Below the pieces are notes generated by a model. The model made no database searches and was not told the origin of the DNA. It saw only the letters and a list, made by a program, of their open reading frames with translations. A program made the translations under genes and the position numbers. Source: Enterobacter sp. EA-1 (GTDB lineage Bacteria > Pseudomonadota > Gammaproteobacteria > Enterobacterales > Enterobacteriaceae). From it: 64,000 nt of DNA. Location: NCBI GenBank assembly GCA_002886105.1, contig CP025776.1, forward strand, positions 2,418,001 through 2,482,000. The letters run 5' to 3'. This document shows positions 20,453 to 33,904 of the stretch, one piece after another. Each line of letters starts with the position of its first letter. Within the stretch, counting starts at the first letter, position 1.

Positions 20453-21387
20453 TTACTTCACTTCAATAATGTTAAGTCGCAGCTCGTCCAGTTGCGCGTC
20501 GTCATCTTCCGGCTGCCAGCCTGCGGGCTGCAGCGGGATCTCTTCCCGGTCGAACGCCAGATCGCCGCCGTTCACCACTTCCAGAGCCGTGGTTGATACC
20601 TTTAAAGTCGAACAGATTAATGTCGCTCAGGTGCGACGGCACCACGTTCTGCATCGCGCTGAACATGGTTTCAATCCGGCCCGGATAGCGCTTATCCCAG
20701 TCGCGCAGCATATCGGCAATCACCTGACGCTGCAGGTTCGGCTGCGAACCGCACAGGTTACACGGAATGATCGGGAACCCTTTGGCCTGCGAGAAACGCT
20801 CAATGTCTTTTCGCGGCAGTAGGCCAGCGGGCGGATCACGATGTGTTTGCCGTCATCACTCATCAGTTTGGGCGGCATGCCTTTCATTTTGCCGCCATAG
20901 AACATATTCAAAAACAGCGTTTGCAGGATATCGTCACGGTGATGCCCCAGCGCGATTTTGGTCGCACCAAGTTCGGTCGCGGTGCGATACAGAATACCGC
21001 GGCGCAGACGGGAACAGAGCGAGCAGGTGGTTTTCCCCCTCAGGATCTTCTCTTTAACGATGCCGTAGGTGTTTTCTTCTACAATCTTGTACTCCAACAC
21101 CGAGCGTGTCCAGATATTGCGGCAAAATATGTTCCGGAAAACCGGGTTGTTTCTGGTCGAGGTTCACCGCCACCAGCGAGAAGTTGACCGGCGCGCTCTG
21201 TTGCAGGTTGCGCAGGATCTCCAGCATCGTGTAGCTGTCTTTTCCGCCGGAAAGACAGACCATGATGCGATCGCCTTCTTCAATCATATTGAAGTCAGCA
21301 ATGGCTTCGCCCACGTTACGACGCAGGCGTTTTGCAATTTGTTCAGGTTGTATTGTTCTTTTTGTTAATTTCTTGATTTTGCGACAT
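20453..21387 (-). CDS. ttcA: TtcA, tRNA 2-thiocytidine biosynthesis protein
   Basis: TtcA thiolates cytidine 32 of some tRNAs using ATP and an iron-sulphur cluster. The start [20 protein letters not shown] is read after adding one A in the run near 21355. The PP-loop is [14 protein letters not shown]. The cluster cysteines are in [13 protein letters not shown] and, after correction, in [15 protein letters not shown]. The C-terminus is rich in Asp/Glu and ends LRLNIIEVK. Indels lie near 21355, 21095, 20810 and 20590. In E. coli K-12 this gene (ydaO) hosts the Rac prophage; here it is uninterrupted. Confidence 0.95.
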
Positions 21388-21546
21388 GAAAAAGGCTCAA
21401 TTCCGGTTTTTAGCGCCAGCCGGTACGGCACCGCTGACAGACATACGCTATTAGGGCAGGATTGTAGCAATGATTTGCGCCGGAGGCAGGCTTTTATCAC
21501 GCGGCAGGAAAGAAGGCGGTGTGGATCCACCGCAATGAGAAAGGGA

Positions 21547-21872
21547 TTATTCCGCCATGGCCTGAAACGCATACTCTTTTCTACCCGGCAAATTCGGGTT
21601 GTAAAAGAGTGGTACCACTTTTCCCGTCCGGTTTTCTGGGCCATCAAATGCTCGGCATTCATTTTCCAGTTTTTAATAGCATCCAGTGAATCCCAGTGAA
21701 GAGACGGTGATCCCGACCTCTTCGCGGGCGGAATCGACGCCCAGAAATCCCGGTTGCTGCACGGCAAGCGCCATCATTCGGTCAGACATCTCGCCATAAC
21801 CGTCGTCGACGGCAGTGCGTACAGACGTAAAAATCACAGCGTAATAGGGGTGGGGTGCTGAAACGTTGACAT
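21547..21872 (-). CDS. Antibiotic biosynthesis monooxygenase (ABM) domain protein
   Basis: This is a small dimeric ferredoxin-like fold protein of about 108 residues. The start MSTFQHP follows an AGGAAG ribosome site. The conserved core reads [40 protein letters not shown] and REEVGITVS, then [19 protein letters not shown] and [20 protein letters not shown]. The pattern QPGFLG ... SWK-like ... H is typical of ABM proteins, some of which oxidise quinones or degrade haem. The specific substrate cannot be told. Indels lie near 21850, 21700 and 21590. The KTSC gene is just upstream on the same strand. Confidence 0.82.
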
Positions 21873-21943
21873 TGCGACTTCCTGAAATGAGTGGGTTAAC
21901 GCCATTATCCTGACAGGAACTGACGGATCTGACAGCTACCTTT

Positions 21944-22156
21944 TCAGGCGAGTTTCTTTTCCGGAAATTTGCCCTTAACCACGCCATCATAAAAGCGACC
22001 TTTGGACACCACCGTCAAAAACACCGAGAAGATACGTTCCGGCACATCGCGATACTGATAAATGCTGTTGTCGTGAAAACGAATTTCGAGGATGCGGTTC
22101 AGGCTGTCATAACCTACAGAAGCGATTCGTGACGATGTAACGGAATGATGATGCAT
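21944..22156 (-). CDS. KTSC-domain protein
   Basis: This 70-residue protein has an unbroken frame. The text SSRIASVGYDSLNRILEIRF, then HDNSIYQYRDVPERIFSVFL, is a KTSC domain, a small fold found alone or attached to lysyl-tRNA synthetases and other proteins; its function is unknown. A strong AAGGAG site precedes the ATG. It lies between nifJ and the ABM gene on the same strand. Confidence 0.85.
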   Translation of the reverse strand: MHHHSVTSSRIASVGYDSLNRILEIRFHDNSIYQYRDVPERIFSVFLTVVSKGRFYDGVVKGKFPEKKLA

Positions 22157-22233
22157 AAACGTCGCTCCTTGCAGGTGGCATGAGTGCTGATTATTAGTCA
22201 GCTTTTGCCGCTGTCATGCGAAATCCGTGCGTT

Positions 22234-22266
22234 AAAAAAAGCCACCGGCGTTAACCGGTGGCTTTT
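22234..22266 (-). terminator. Rho-independent terminator after nifJ
   Basis: AAAAAAAGCCACCGG-CGTTAA-CCGGTGGCTTTT is a perfect hairpin flanked by A and T runs, in the right place to end nifJ transcription. Confidence 0.9.
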
Positions 22267-22278
22267 ACACTCTGGCGG

Positions 22279-25813
<3,535 letters not shown>

Positions 25814-26099
25814 TTACATTGCTAAAATAAAAGGGACGCGTATAACAGCGACGAGTCCTGTAATTATCCCTCTATTTTAGCAAACCGCCCGCCGCGCAAT
25901 TTTCGCTTTTGTGTCCTCAGACATAACTCTAATCAATGAATTGTTCTATTTACCGACGCTACGGTATGAATAAATCGCAAAAATGTAATCAGGTCGCATA
26001 AATACGCATTTCAGCTCTCGACGTATTGCGCTGCGCTGCCTATCATGCATGGGTTTCGCGTTAATAAGAGCCAATTCCATTTGGGTAAGGGGAAGAGAA

Positions 26100-26369
26100 A
26101 TGCGTGCTGCGTTTTGGGTAGGATGTGCCGCGTTATTATTGTCGGCGTGCAGTAGTAATGAACCTGTTCAACAAGCCACCGCCGCGCATGTTGCGCCGGG
26201 ACTTAAAGCCGCGATGTCGAGCGGTGGGCAGGCAAACTGCGCAATGGTTGGTGGTGCATTATCTGCAGCGCGTCAGCTCGACGGCACAATGGTTGGCATG
26301 TGCGCATTACCCAATGGCAAACGCTGTAGCGAACAGGCGCTTGCCACCGGGAGCTGCGGCAGCTACTAA
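26100..26369 (+). CDS. ydbJ: YdbJ, DUF333 lipoprotein
   Basis: This 89-residue protein has a lipoprotein signal (AAFWVGCAALLLSACSS, cleaved before the Cys). The mature part is GQANCAMVGGALSAARQLDG followed by MCALPNGKRCSEQALATGSC, the DUF333 pattern shared with HslJ operon neighbours. ATG 26100 has a GGGGAAGAG site. The frame is intact. It is convergent with hslJ, overlapping it by four bases at the stops. Confidence 0.9.
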   Translation: MRAAFWVGCAALLLSACSSNEPVQQATAAHVAPGLKAAMSSGGQANCAMVGGALSAARQLDGTMVGMCALPNGKRCSEQALATGSCGSY

Positions 26370-26783
26370 GCTTTGTTCGCGCGCTTGTAGACCAACGACT
26401 GACTGGCGGTCGCCAGCGTCAGTTGATTGTTGGTGATATCCACCTGCACACCGTTGCTGAGAAGCGTATTAATGGTGTGATCCAGTTTGTTGCGCTGCGG
26501 CTCTGCACACAACATCATGGTCATACCCATATGTTTGACGGTCAGCTCGCCGCCGGAGAGTTTCCCCGGCCGGTAAAGCCGTTGCACATTTTGCCGGAAA
26601 CGCGCAAATCCTTATCAAAACTGATTTCCGGCAGCTGCCCGGTTAACTGCACCGGTTGGCCGTTAACGGATTCCAGTACAAAACGCTGGTTCGCCAGTTG
26701 CTCCGGCTTCAGGGTATCGCTGCGTGAACTGACGCAGCCGGAAAGTACCGCGCTCAGCGCCAGTAAGGTCATAATTTTTTCAT
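26366..26783 (-). CDS. hslJ: HslJ, heat-shock lipoprotein (META domain)
   Basis: HslJ is an outer-membrane lipoprotein of the META/HslJ family, heat-inducible and linked to novobiocin tolerance in E. coli. The start MKKIMTLLALSAVLSGCVSS is obtained by adding one A to the run at 26775; Cys16 is the lipid site. The body includes NQRFVLESVNGQPVQLTGQL, ISFDKDLRVSGKMCNGFTG and MTMMLCAEPQRNKLDHTINT. A second break near 26570 joins GKLSGGELTVKHMG. Corrected length is about 139 aa. Confidence 0.92.
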
Positions 26784-26808
26784 CTCGTCCTCTAAGGGCT
26801 TTTCCATC

Positions 26809-26836
26809 AAAACGCGGCAGTGTATCAGGCCGCGTT
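26809..26836 (-). terminator. Terminator after ldhA
   Basis: On the minus strand AACGCGG-loop-CCGCGTTTT forms a 7-pair hairpin ending in T residues, about 55 bp beyond the ldhA stop. Confidence 0.55.
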
Positions 26837-26891
26837 GGTGTGTCATCGGGGATTTTTCTTAAAGCCGCCCCCGCAGTGAGGGGAACGGCAA

Positions 26892-27880
26892 TCAGACCAG
26901 CGCGTTCGGGCAGGTTTCGCCGTCACGTAACTGGCGCAGGTTTTCCAGCGTCGTTTCGGAGATGCTGATCAGCGCTTCGGCGGTAAGGAATGCCTGATGG
27001 CCGGTAAACAGCACGTTATGACACGCTGACAGGCGGCGGAAGACGTCGTCCTGAATCACATCATTAGATTTATCTTCAAAGAACAGATCGCGCTCGTTTT
27101 CATATACGTCCATTCCCAGCGCGCCGATTTTCTGCGTTTTCAGCGCATCAATCGCCGCCTGCGAGTCAATCAAGCCGCCGCGGCTGGTGTTGATGATCAT
27201 CACGCCGTCTTTCATCTGGGCAAAAGCGGCGCGGTTAAGCAGGTGGAAGTTTTCCGGCGTCAGCGGGCAGTGCAGGGAGATCACGTCAGCCACCGGGAGA
27301 ACAGGGTTTCCCGTGGTCAACATATTCGACGCCAAGCTCCAGCGCGGCTTCGGGTACGGATCAAACGCCAGCAGGCGCATACCAAACCCTTTCAGAATAC
27401 GTAATGCGGCAACGCCGATCTTGCCGGTGCCGATCACGCCAGCGGTTTTGCCATACATGGTAAAACCGGTCAGCCCTTCAAGAGAAGTTGGCATCGCGTG
27501 TGCGCTGATAGGCGCGGTGGATACGGCGGTTTAGCGCCATCATCATGCCGATCGCATGTTCTGCAACCGCTTCCGGCGAGTAGGCGGGAACACGCACCAC
27601 CCGGAGGCCCAACTCTTTGGCCGCCTCTAAATCGACATTATTAAAACCGGCGCAACGCAGAGCGATAAACTTCACGCCGTGTTTTTTCAACTCCCTCCAA
27701 CACCGGGCGGCTACCGTCATCGTTAACGAAAATACAGACGCCATCGCTGCCGTTGGCCGTTTTCGCCGTTCTTTCAGTTAACAGAAAGTCGAAAAATTCA
27801 AGCTCGTAGCCATAATCTTTGTTAACATGCTGCAAATACTTTTTATCGTATTGCTTTGTGCTATATACCGCGAGTTTCAT
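26892..27880 (-). CDS. ldhA: LdhA, fermentative D-lactate dehydrogenase
   Basis: LdhA reduces pyruvate to D-lactate with NADH under fermentation. The start is [20 protein letters not shown]. The NAD-binding [20 protein letters not shown] lies mid-protein. Catalytic blocks are [52 protein letters not shown] and [15 protein letters not shown] with the catalytic His. It ends [10 protein letters not shown]. Length is 329 aa after correction. Indels lie near 27690 (VLEELKKHG), 27480 and 27330. Confidence 0.96.
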
Positions 27881-28015
27881 AAGACTTTCTCCAGTGGTTT
27901 TCTACCCATATTATCACGCTTTAAAATTATTATGTAAACATTCAAATTTTATTGATAATCATGGGTATGGTTAATGTATACCGGATTCAGTATAACGGCT
28001 GAACCGGGGTCATCC

Positions 28016-28210
28016 TTAACGGAGATGTCTGAGTGAACTGCGTGCGCCCCAGCAGATGAAAAATGCGATAAACACGCTGATAAGCCGAGGAATTTTCGAA
28101 CCGTGGAAGTACTGTTCACCGACATAGCTGCCCAGACTGAAACAGGTAAAAACCGTGGCTCCGGCAAACCAGCCGCGGATCAGTGACGCTTTGGTAAACA
28201 TAATCAACAT
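28016..28210 (-). CDS. Small membrane protein, unrecognised
   Basis: This 64-residue open frame has two hydrophobic segments, WFAGATVFTCFSLGSYVG and LISVFIAFFICWGARSSL, so it probably spans the membrane twice. The ribosome site is not clear. In E. coli ldhA and ydbH are direct neighbours, so this gene is an extra. Upstream at 28295-28354 a 19-codon hydrophobic frame (MLSMIQPILPVIVARLAGL) with an AGGGA site lies on the same strand and may be another tiny membrane peptide or, after an indel, part of a longer one. Confidence 0.5.
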   Translation of the reverse strand: MLIMFTKASLIRGWFAGATVFTCFSLGSYVGEQYFHGSKIPRLISVFIAFFICWGARSSLRHLR

Positions 28211-28371
28211 CCATAAATAAATGAAACGTAAGCACTATCTGCCTGCGCTACTGAAAATGCAACAGCCAGACTATGATTAAAGCAGACCGCTGCTTCAAAG
28301 GCCGGCCAGACGTGCCACAATAACGGGCAGAATCGGCTGAATCATAGACAACATCAGGATATTCCCTGCCC

Positions 28372-30962
28372 ATGAAGGGTAAATACAAAGCCGCCATCGC
28401 ACTGGTTTTATTGTTCATTCTGCTGCCGTTAACGCTGCTGCTGACCCTTGCATACTGGGTGCCGACGCTTGCCGGCATCTGGCTGCCAGCAGGGACGCGC
28501 ATCGCGATGGAAGCCAGCCCGCGACTGACCCGTCATGCCCTGAAAATCCCCCGATTTACGCTATCTGGTTGGTGACTGCCAGCATGTGCAAAACGCCGAG
28601 CTTACGCGCCCCAGTCGCTGGCAACTCCGTGTCGCCTCGCTGGACATGACAGCGCCTGTCTGAATGCACTCCCGCCTTCTGCATCTTCTTCCGCACCGCG
28701 CACTCTCGCGCAGTGGCAATCGATGCTGCCTTACGGCTGACCGTTGATCGCGTAACGCTGGAGTCCGTGGGAGGCATGGCAAGGCACGTTACAGCTCGCG
28801 CTGACGCCCGCGACCCAGACGCTGAGCTACACCGGAGAGCGGGTAGAGGTCAGTGCGCATTTGCGTGGTCAGGCACTGACGGTGAAACGGCTGGCAGTGC
28901 GCTTGTTTGACGATCAGCCCCGGTAACACTCGGCGGCGAGTTTACGCTGCCTGGATCCCACAGGGCGTGCCGGTCAACGGGCATATACAGAGCACCTTAA
29001 CGTTGCCGCAGCAGCCGAGGGCTGGTGGATACCGATCTGGAGTGGCGGAATAATGAAGGGCAACTGGTGGTGATGGCGCGCGACAGCGGCGATCCGCTGT
29101 TGGATCTGCCACCCGTCAGCAACTCACCATCAGCGATGGGCGATGGAGCTGGCCCTACCGAAGTTTCCGCTCAGCGGTCGCGTCGGTCTGAAGATCGAAA
29201 ACTGGCAACAGGGGCTGGAGAATGCCCTGTTCAGCGGCAGACTGAACGTGCTGACGCAGGGGATGCGGGCAAAGGCAACGCGGTGCTGACCATCGGCCCG
29301 GGTCGCTTAAGCATGGACAACAGCGAGATGCCGTTGCAATTAACCGGGAAGCCAAGCAGGGCGATCTGGTGTTTTATGCGGTACTGCCCGCCCGGTTGAG
29401 CGGCGCATGACGATCCACAACTGGCGTTCACCCCGGGCGCACTGCTGCGCTCGCGCGGGCGTCATTGACTCACTGAATATTGATGAAGTGCGCTGGCCGC
29501 TGGCGGGCGTAAAGCTGACACAGCGGGGCATCGACGGTCGTTTACAGGCCATTTTGCACGCTCACGAAAATGCGATGGGCGACTTCCGGTTGCATCTGGA
29601 TGGGCAAGCGCGGGATTTCTTGCCGGATGACGGTCTCTGGCGCTGGCGTTACTGGGGGGGACGGGCATTTCACGCCAATGAATGCGCGCTGGGACGTTAC
29701 CGGGCGCGGCGAGTGGAAGGATAACGCCATTACCCTAACCGATCTGTCGACCGGTTTTGATCAGTTGCAATATGGCGCCATGCGCATGACCACGCCAAGA
29801 CTGGCGCTGGACGCGCCTGTCCGCTGGATCCGTGATGCCGAAAACCCACAATTTGATGGCGCGCTGACGCTGGACGCCGGGCAAACCACCTTTAGCGGCG
29901 GCAGCGTGTTACCGCCCTCAACGCTGAAGTTCCGCGTTGAGGGGACCGAGCCGACGCTGTTCCAGTTCAAAGGCGATCTGCGCGCCGACACCATCGGTCC
30001 GGTACAGGTTAACGGGCGCTGGGATGGAGAACGTCTGCGCGGGCAGGCATGGTGGCCTCGTCAGTCATTAACGGTATTTCAACCGTTGATCCCCCCGGAC
30101 TGGAAAATGAAATTGCTCGATGGCGCTTTGAATGCGCAGGTGGCGTTCTCCGCGGCGGCCGGTCAGGGATTTGCTGCGGGCGGGCATGGCGTACTGAAAA
30201 GCGGCAGTGTATGGACGCCGGATAACCAGATACGCGGCGTCGATTTTGTGTTGCCATTTCGCTATCGCGACGCGACTGGCAATTAGGAACACGCCGCCCG
30301 GTGTCGCTGCGTATCGGCGAAATTGGTAACGGTGACGGCGAAAAATTTCACTGCGGATTTACAGGGGCGGCCGTGGAGCGAAAACCCGCTGATCTTAAGT
30401 GACGTGAGCGTCGATGCTCTTGGTGGCAAAATCACCATGCAGCAGTTGCGGATGCCGCAGCACGATCCGGCGCTGTTGCGTCTTAACCATATCTCCTCCA
30501 GTGAACTGATAAGTGCGGTGAATCCGAAACAGTTTGCCCTCTCCGGGCCGTTCGACGGAGCGCTGCATGATAATCCGCAGTGGATTATCAAAGATGGCTG
30601 GCTGCATAATCCCGGTCCGATGACGCTGCGTATTGATAAAGACACGGCGGATGCGGTGGTCAATGACAATATGACTGCGGGCGCGGCCATTAACTGGCTG
30701 CGTTATGGAAATCGCCCGGTCGTGGACCGGGGATAAATCTGGATAATCTGGGCGTGTTAACCATGCAGGCCGCCATCAGCGGCACCAGTTTAATCGAAGG
30801 CAAGAGCAGTACGGTAAATTTGAACTATACCCATGAAGAGAACGTCTTCACCTTATGGCGTAGTTTACGTTTTGGCGACAATTTGCAGTCATGGCCGGAG
30901 CAAAAATGCGGCGCTGCCTGAAGCCCGCTGTGCGAAGGGCGAAGCGTGAGGAAAGAAAATGA
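28372..30962 (+). CDS. ydbH: YdbH, AsmA-like envelope lipid-transport family protein
   Basis: YdbH is one of the E. coli AsmA-like proteins (with TamB and YhdP) that bridge the periplasm and are needed for phospholipid movement to the outer membrane. The ATG opens an inner-membrane anchor (AIALVLLFILLPLTLLLTL). The rest is beta-rich: IWLPAGTRIAMEASPRLTR, GPGRLSMDNSEMPLQLTG, TDLSTGFDQLQYGAMRMTTP, FSGGSVLPPSTLKFRVEG, AINWLRYG and ENVFTLWRSLRFGDNLQ. Corrected length is about 870 aa. Many indels occur, for example at 28949 (LPWIPQG needs CCCTGG). I place the stop after GKREERK by one correction, which gives the conserved 4-base overlap with ynbE. Confidence 0.9.
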
Positions 30963-31150
30963 AAACCCTGATAGCCGTGCCGGGCGTCCTGCTGGTGATG
31001 CTGCTTTCCGGCTGTACGCCGCGCATAGAAGTCGCGGCGCCGAAAGAGCCGATCACCATCAATATGAATGTGAAGATCGAACATGAAATCCACATCAAAG
31101 TGGATAAAGACGTTGAAACCCTACTGAAATCACGCAGCGATCTATTCTGA
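30959..31150 (+). CDS. ynbE: YnbE, outer-membrane lipoprotein partner of YdbH
   Basis: This is a 63-residue lipoprotein with signal MKTLIAVPGVLLVMLLSG and the lipidated Cys in LLSGCTPRIEV. The mature part ITINMNVKIEHEIHIKVDKD has alternating residues typical of a beta strand. In E. coli YnbE multimerises and docks with YdbH to form a periplasmic bridge. The frame is intact, and the start overlaps the corrected ydbH stop. Confidence 0.93.
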   Translation: MKTLIAVPGVLLVMLLSGCTPRIEVAAPKEPITINMNVKIEHEIHIKVDKDVETLLKSRSDLF

Positions 31151-31157
31151 GGCCATG

Positions 31158-31488
31158 ATGAAAAAAGAGTCGTAATGGCATTGCTGGCGATGAGCTTGCT
31201 CACCGCACAGGCGCTGACCCTCGATGAAGCCCGCGCACAGGGGCGGGTGGGGGAAACGCTTACCGGCTACGTGGCGGCCATCAGCAAAGATAAAGAGACG
31301 CTGGCGCTGGTCGACCGGATTAACAAAGCGCGTACGGAAAGCTACCAGCAACTGGCGGATAGCAACAACATTCCGGTAGATGATGTGGCAAAAATGGCCG
31401 GGCAGAAACTGGTTGAGCGCCAAACCCGGCGACTATGTCCGAGGGCATTAACGGTAAATGGCTGAAGAAGTCGCCAGCGAAGGATTGA
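31158..31488 (+). CDS. ydbL: YdbL, periplasmic DUF1318 protein
   Basis: YdbL is a small exported protein that, in E. coli, limits YnbE multimerisation. The start MKKRVVMALLAMSLLTAQAL is a signal peptide readable after adding one A at about 31167. The mature part is TLDEARAQGRVGETLTGYVA, ARTESYQQLADSNNIPVDDV and AKMAGQKLVERAKPGDYVRG, ending INGKWLKKSPAKD. A second indel is near 31425. It is the third gene of the ydbH-ynbE-ydbL operon and convergent with the LysR gene, whose stop is two bases away. Confidence 0.92.
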
Positions 31489-31490
31489 CT

Positions 31491-32351
31491 TCATCCTCCG
31501 GTGCTGACGCAACCAGCTCAGCGCCCGCTCGGCCAGTGTGTTAACGGCCACTCGGCGCGGTGTACCAACCAGAGGGTATCGACCATTCACGCTACCGCTG
31601 TTGACCTGCAATAAGTGCTGACGGGGGGAAGGCGAGCACCGGCGTAGCGGGGCAGTACGGTAAAGCCGAGCCCGCGTGACACCGGTTCGGGGATAAGCCC
31701 GATATGATTGATAAAACCGCTGACCGGCAATGACTGAATGCCCGGGTTGCCGGAAAACAGCGGCTCAGCAGGCGCGTTGCCATCGCGTTACCGTCTGGGT
31801 GGTTGATAAACCCCAGCGATTGCAGATCCTGCCAGCAGGACAAAACAAAACCGGCAGGCAGCAGTTCCAGCGGCTCTTCGGTAAATTTATGCGCCGTCAA
31901 ACGCGCGTCATCCGGTTTCTGCGTCACCAGTCCTGTTTCGAAGCGGTTATTCAGCAATGCCGCAATCACATCCACATCGGGCGCGAAACTGGCGGATGGT
32001 GAATTCCGGTTGCGTTTGTTGCAGCGCAAGCAGCAACGGGTAAATGCGTAGGCCAATGCTGCCGGGAGTGAGGCTAATTTCCCCGCCTTCGTTCACTTTA
32101 TCATTCAGTCGGTGCTGCAAGCGCTTGTTGGCCTGTTCCAGTTCAAGACAATACTCCCGCAACGCCTGACCTTCCGGCGTCAGTTCTAACGGGCGTTTCG
32201 CCCGCAAAATCAACGTGCCGGTCTGCTGTTCCAGCTGGCGTAAATGCTGGCTCACGGCCGCCTGAGTAATACCCAGCATATCGGCCGCGCGGGTGAAGGA
32301 GCCTGCCTGTATCAACGCCGAAAAGGAACGTAAAAGATGCGGATTGAACAT
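31491..32351 (-). CDS. LysR-family transcriptional regulator
   Basis: The N-terminal winged helix-turn-helix is classic: MFNPHLLRSFSALIQAGSFT, then RAADMLGITQAAVSQHLRQL. The effector domain includes LELTPEGQALREYCLELEQA, DVDVIAALLNNRFETGLVTQ and SLGFINHPDGNAMATRLLS. After corrections near 31990, 31730, 31650 and 31550 the frame ends at a TGA just beside ydbL, giving about 286 aa, a normal LysR length. The target is not known. It is divergent from the MarR gene across about 255 bp, so it may control that gene or azoR further on. Confidence 0.82.
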
Positions 32352-32607
32352 AATGAAACTTTATAGAAATGATAAGTGAACGGCTATTTTCATTATAATT
32401 AGCCGGGTATAGGCTTGTCCACGGCGATCGCTATCCCTGTGGGTGTGAATGCTCAAGTAAACGTGGTGAATCCCCCTCTGCGGCGGGGCGCTTTTGATCG
32501 GTCAGGACATTGCTGCGCAAGCTATGCGATCAAACATAGCTTACCGGGAGGCACCCGGCACCACTTCTCTCTTTGCTGTGCTCAAACGTTTTGCTCAGGA
32601 TGAACGT

Positions 32608-33705
<1,098 letters not shown>

Positions 33706-33904
33706 TGGGTGTTTCCTTTGTTGTATTGATGGGTTGCCCCCGTTTCTTCGTGACACTGTATGCACAATTCGCCAGCGTGAATAGCGCAATATATCGATTC
33801 CTATGTTCAAATTTCTTGAACAAGAAAAGGTGCGTCGCGATGTGGTATTCTATCGCGACTAAAAACTAAAGATGTTTACCGGCAGTGCTCTGCCCAATAA
33901 CGCC

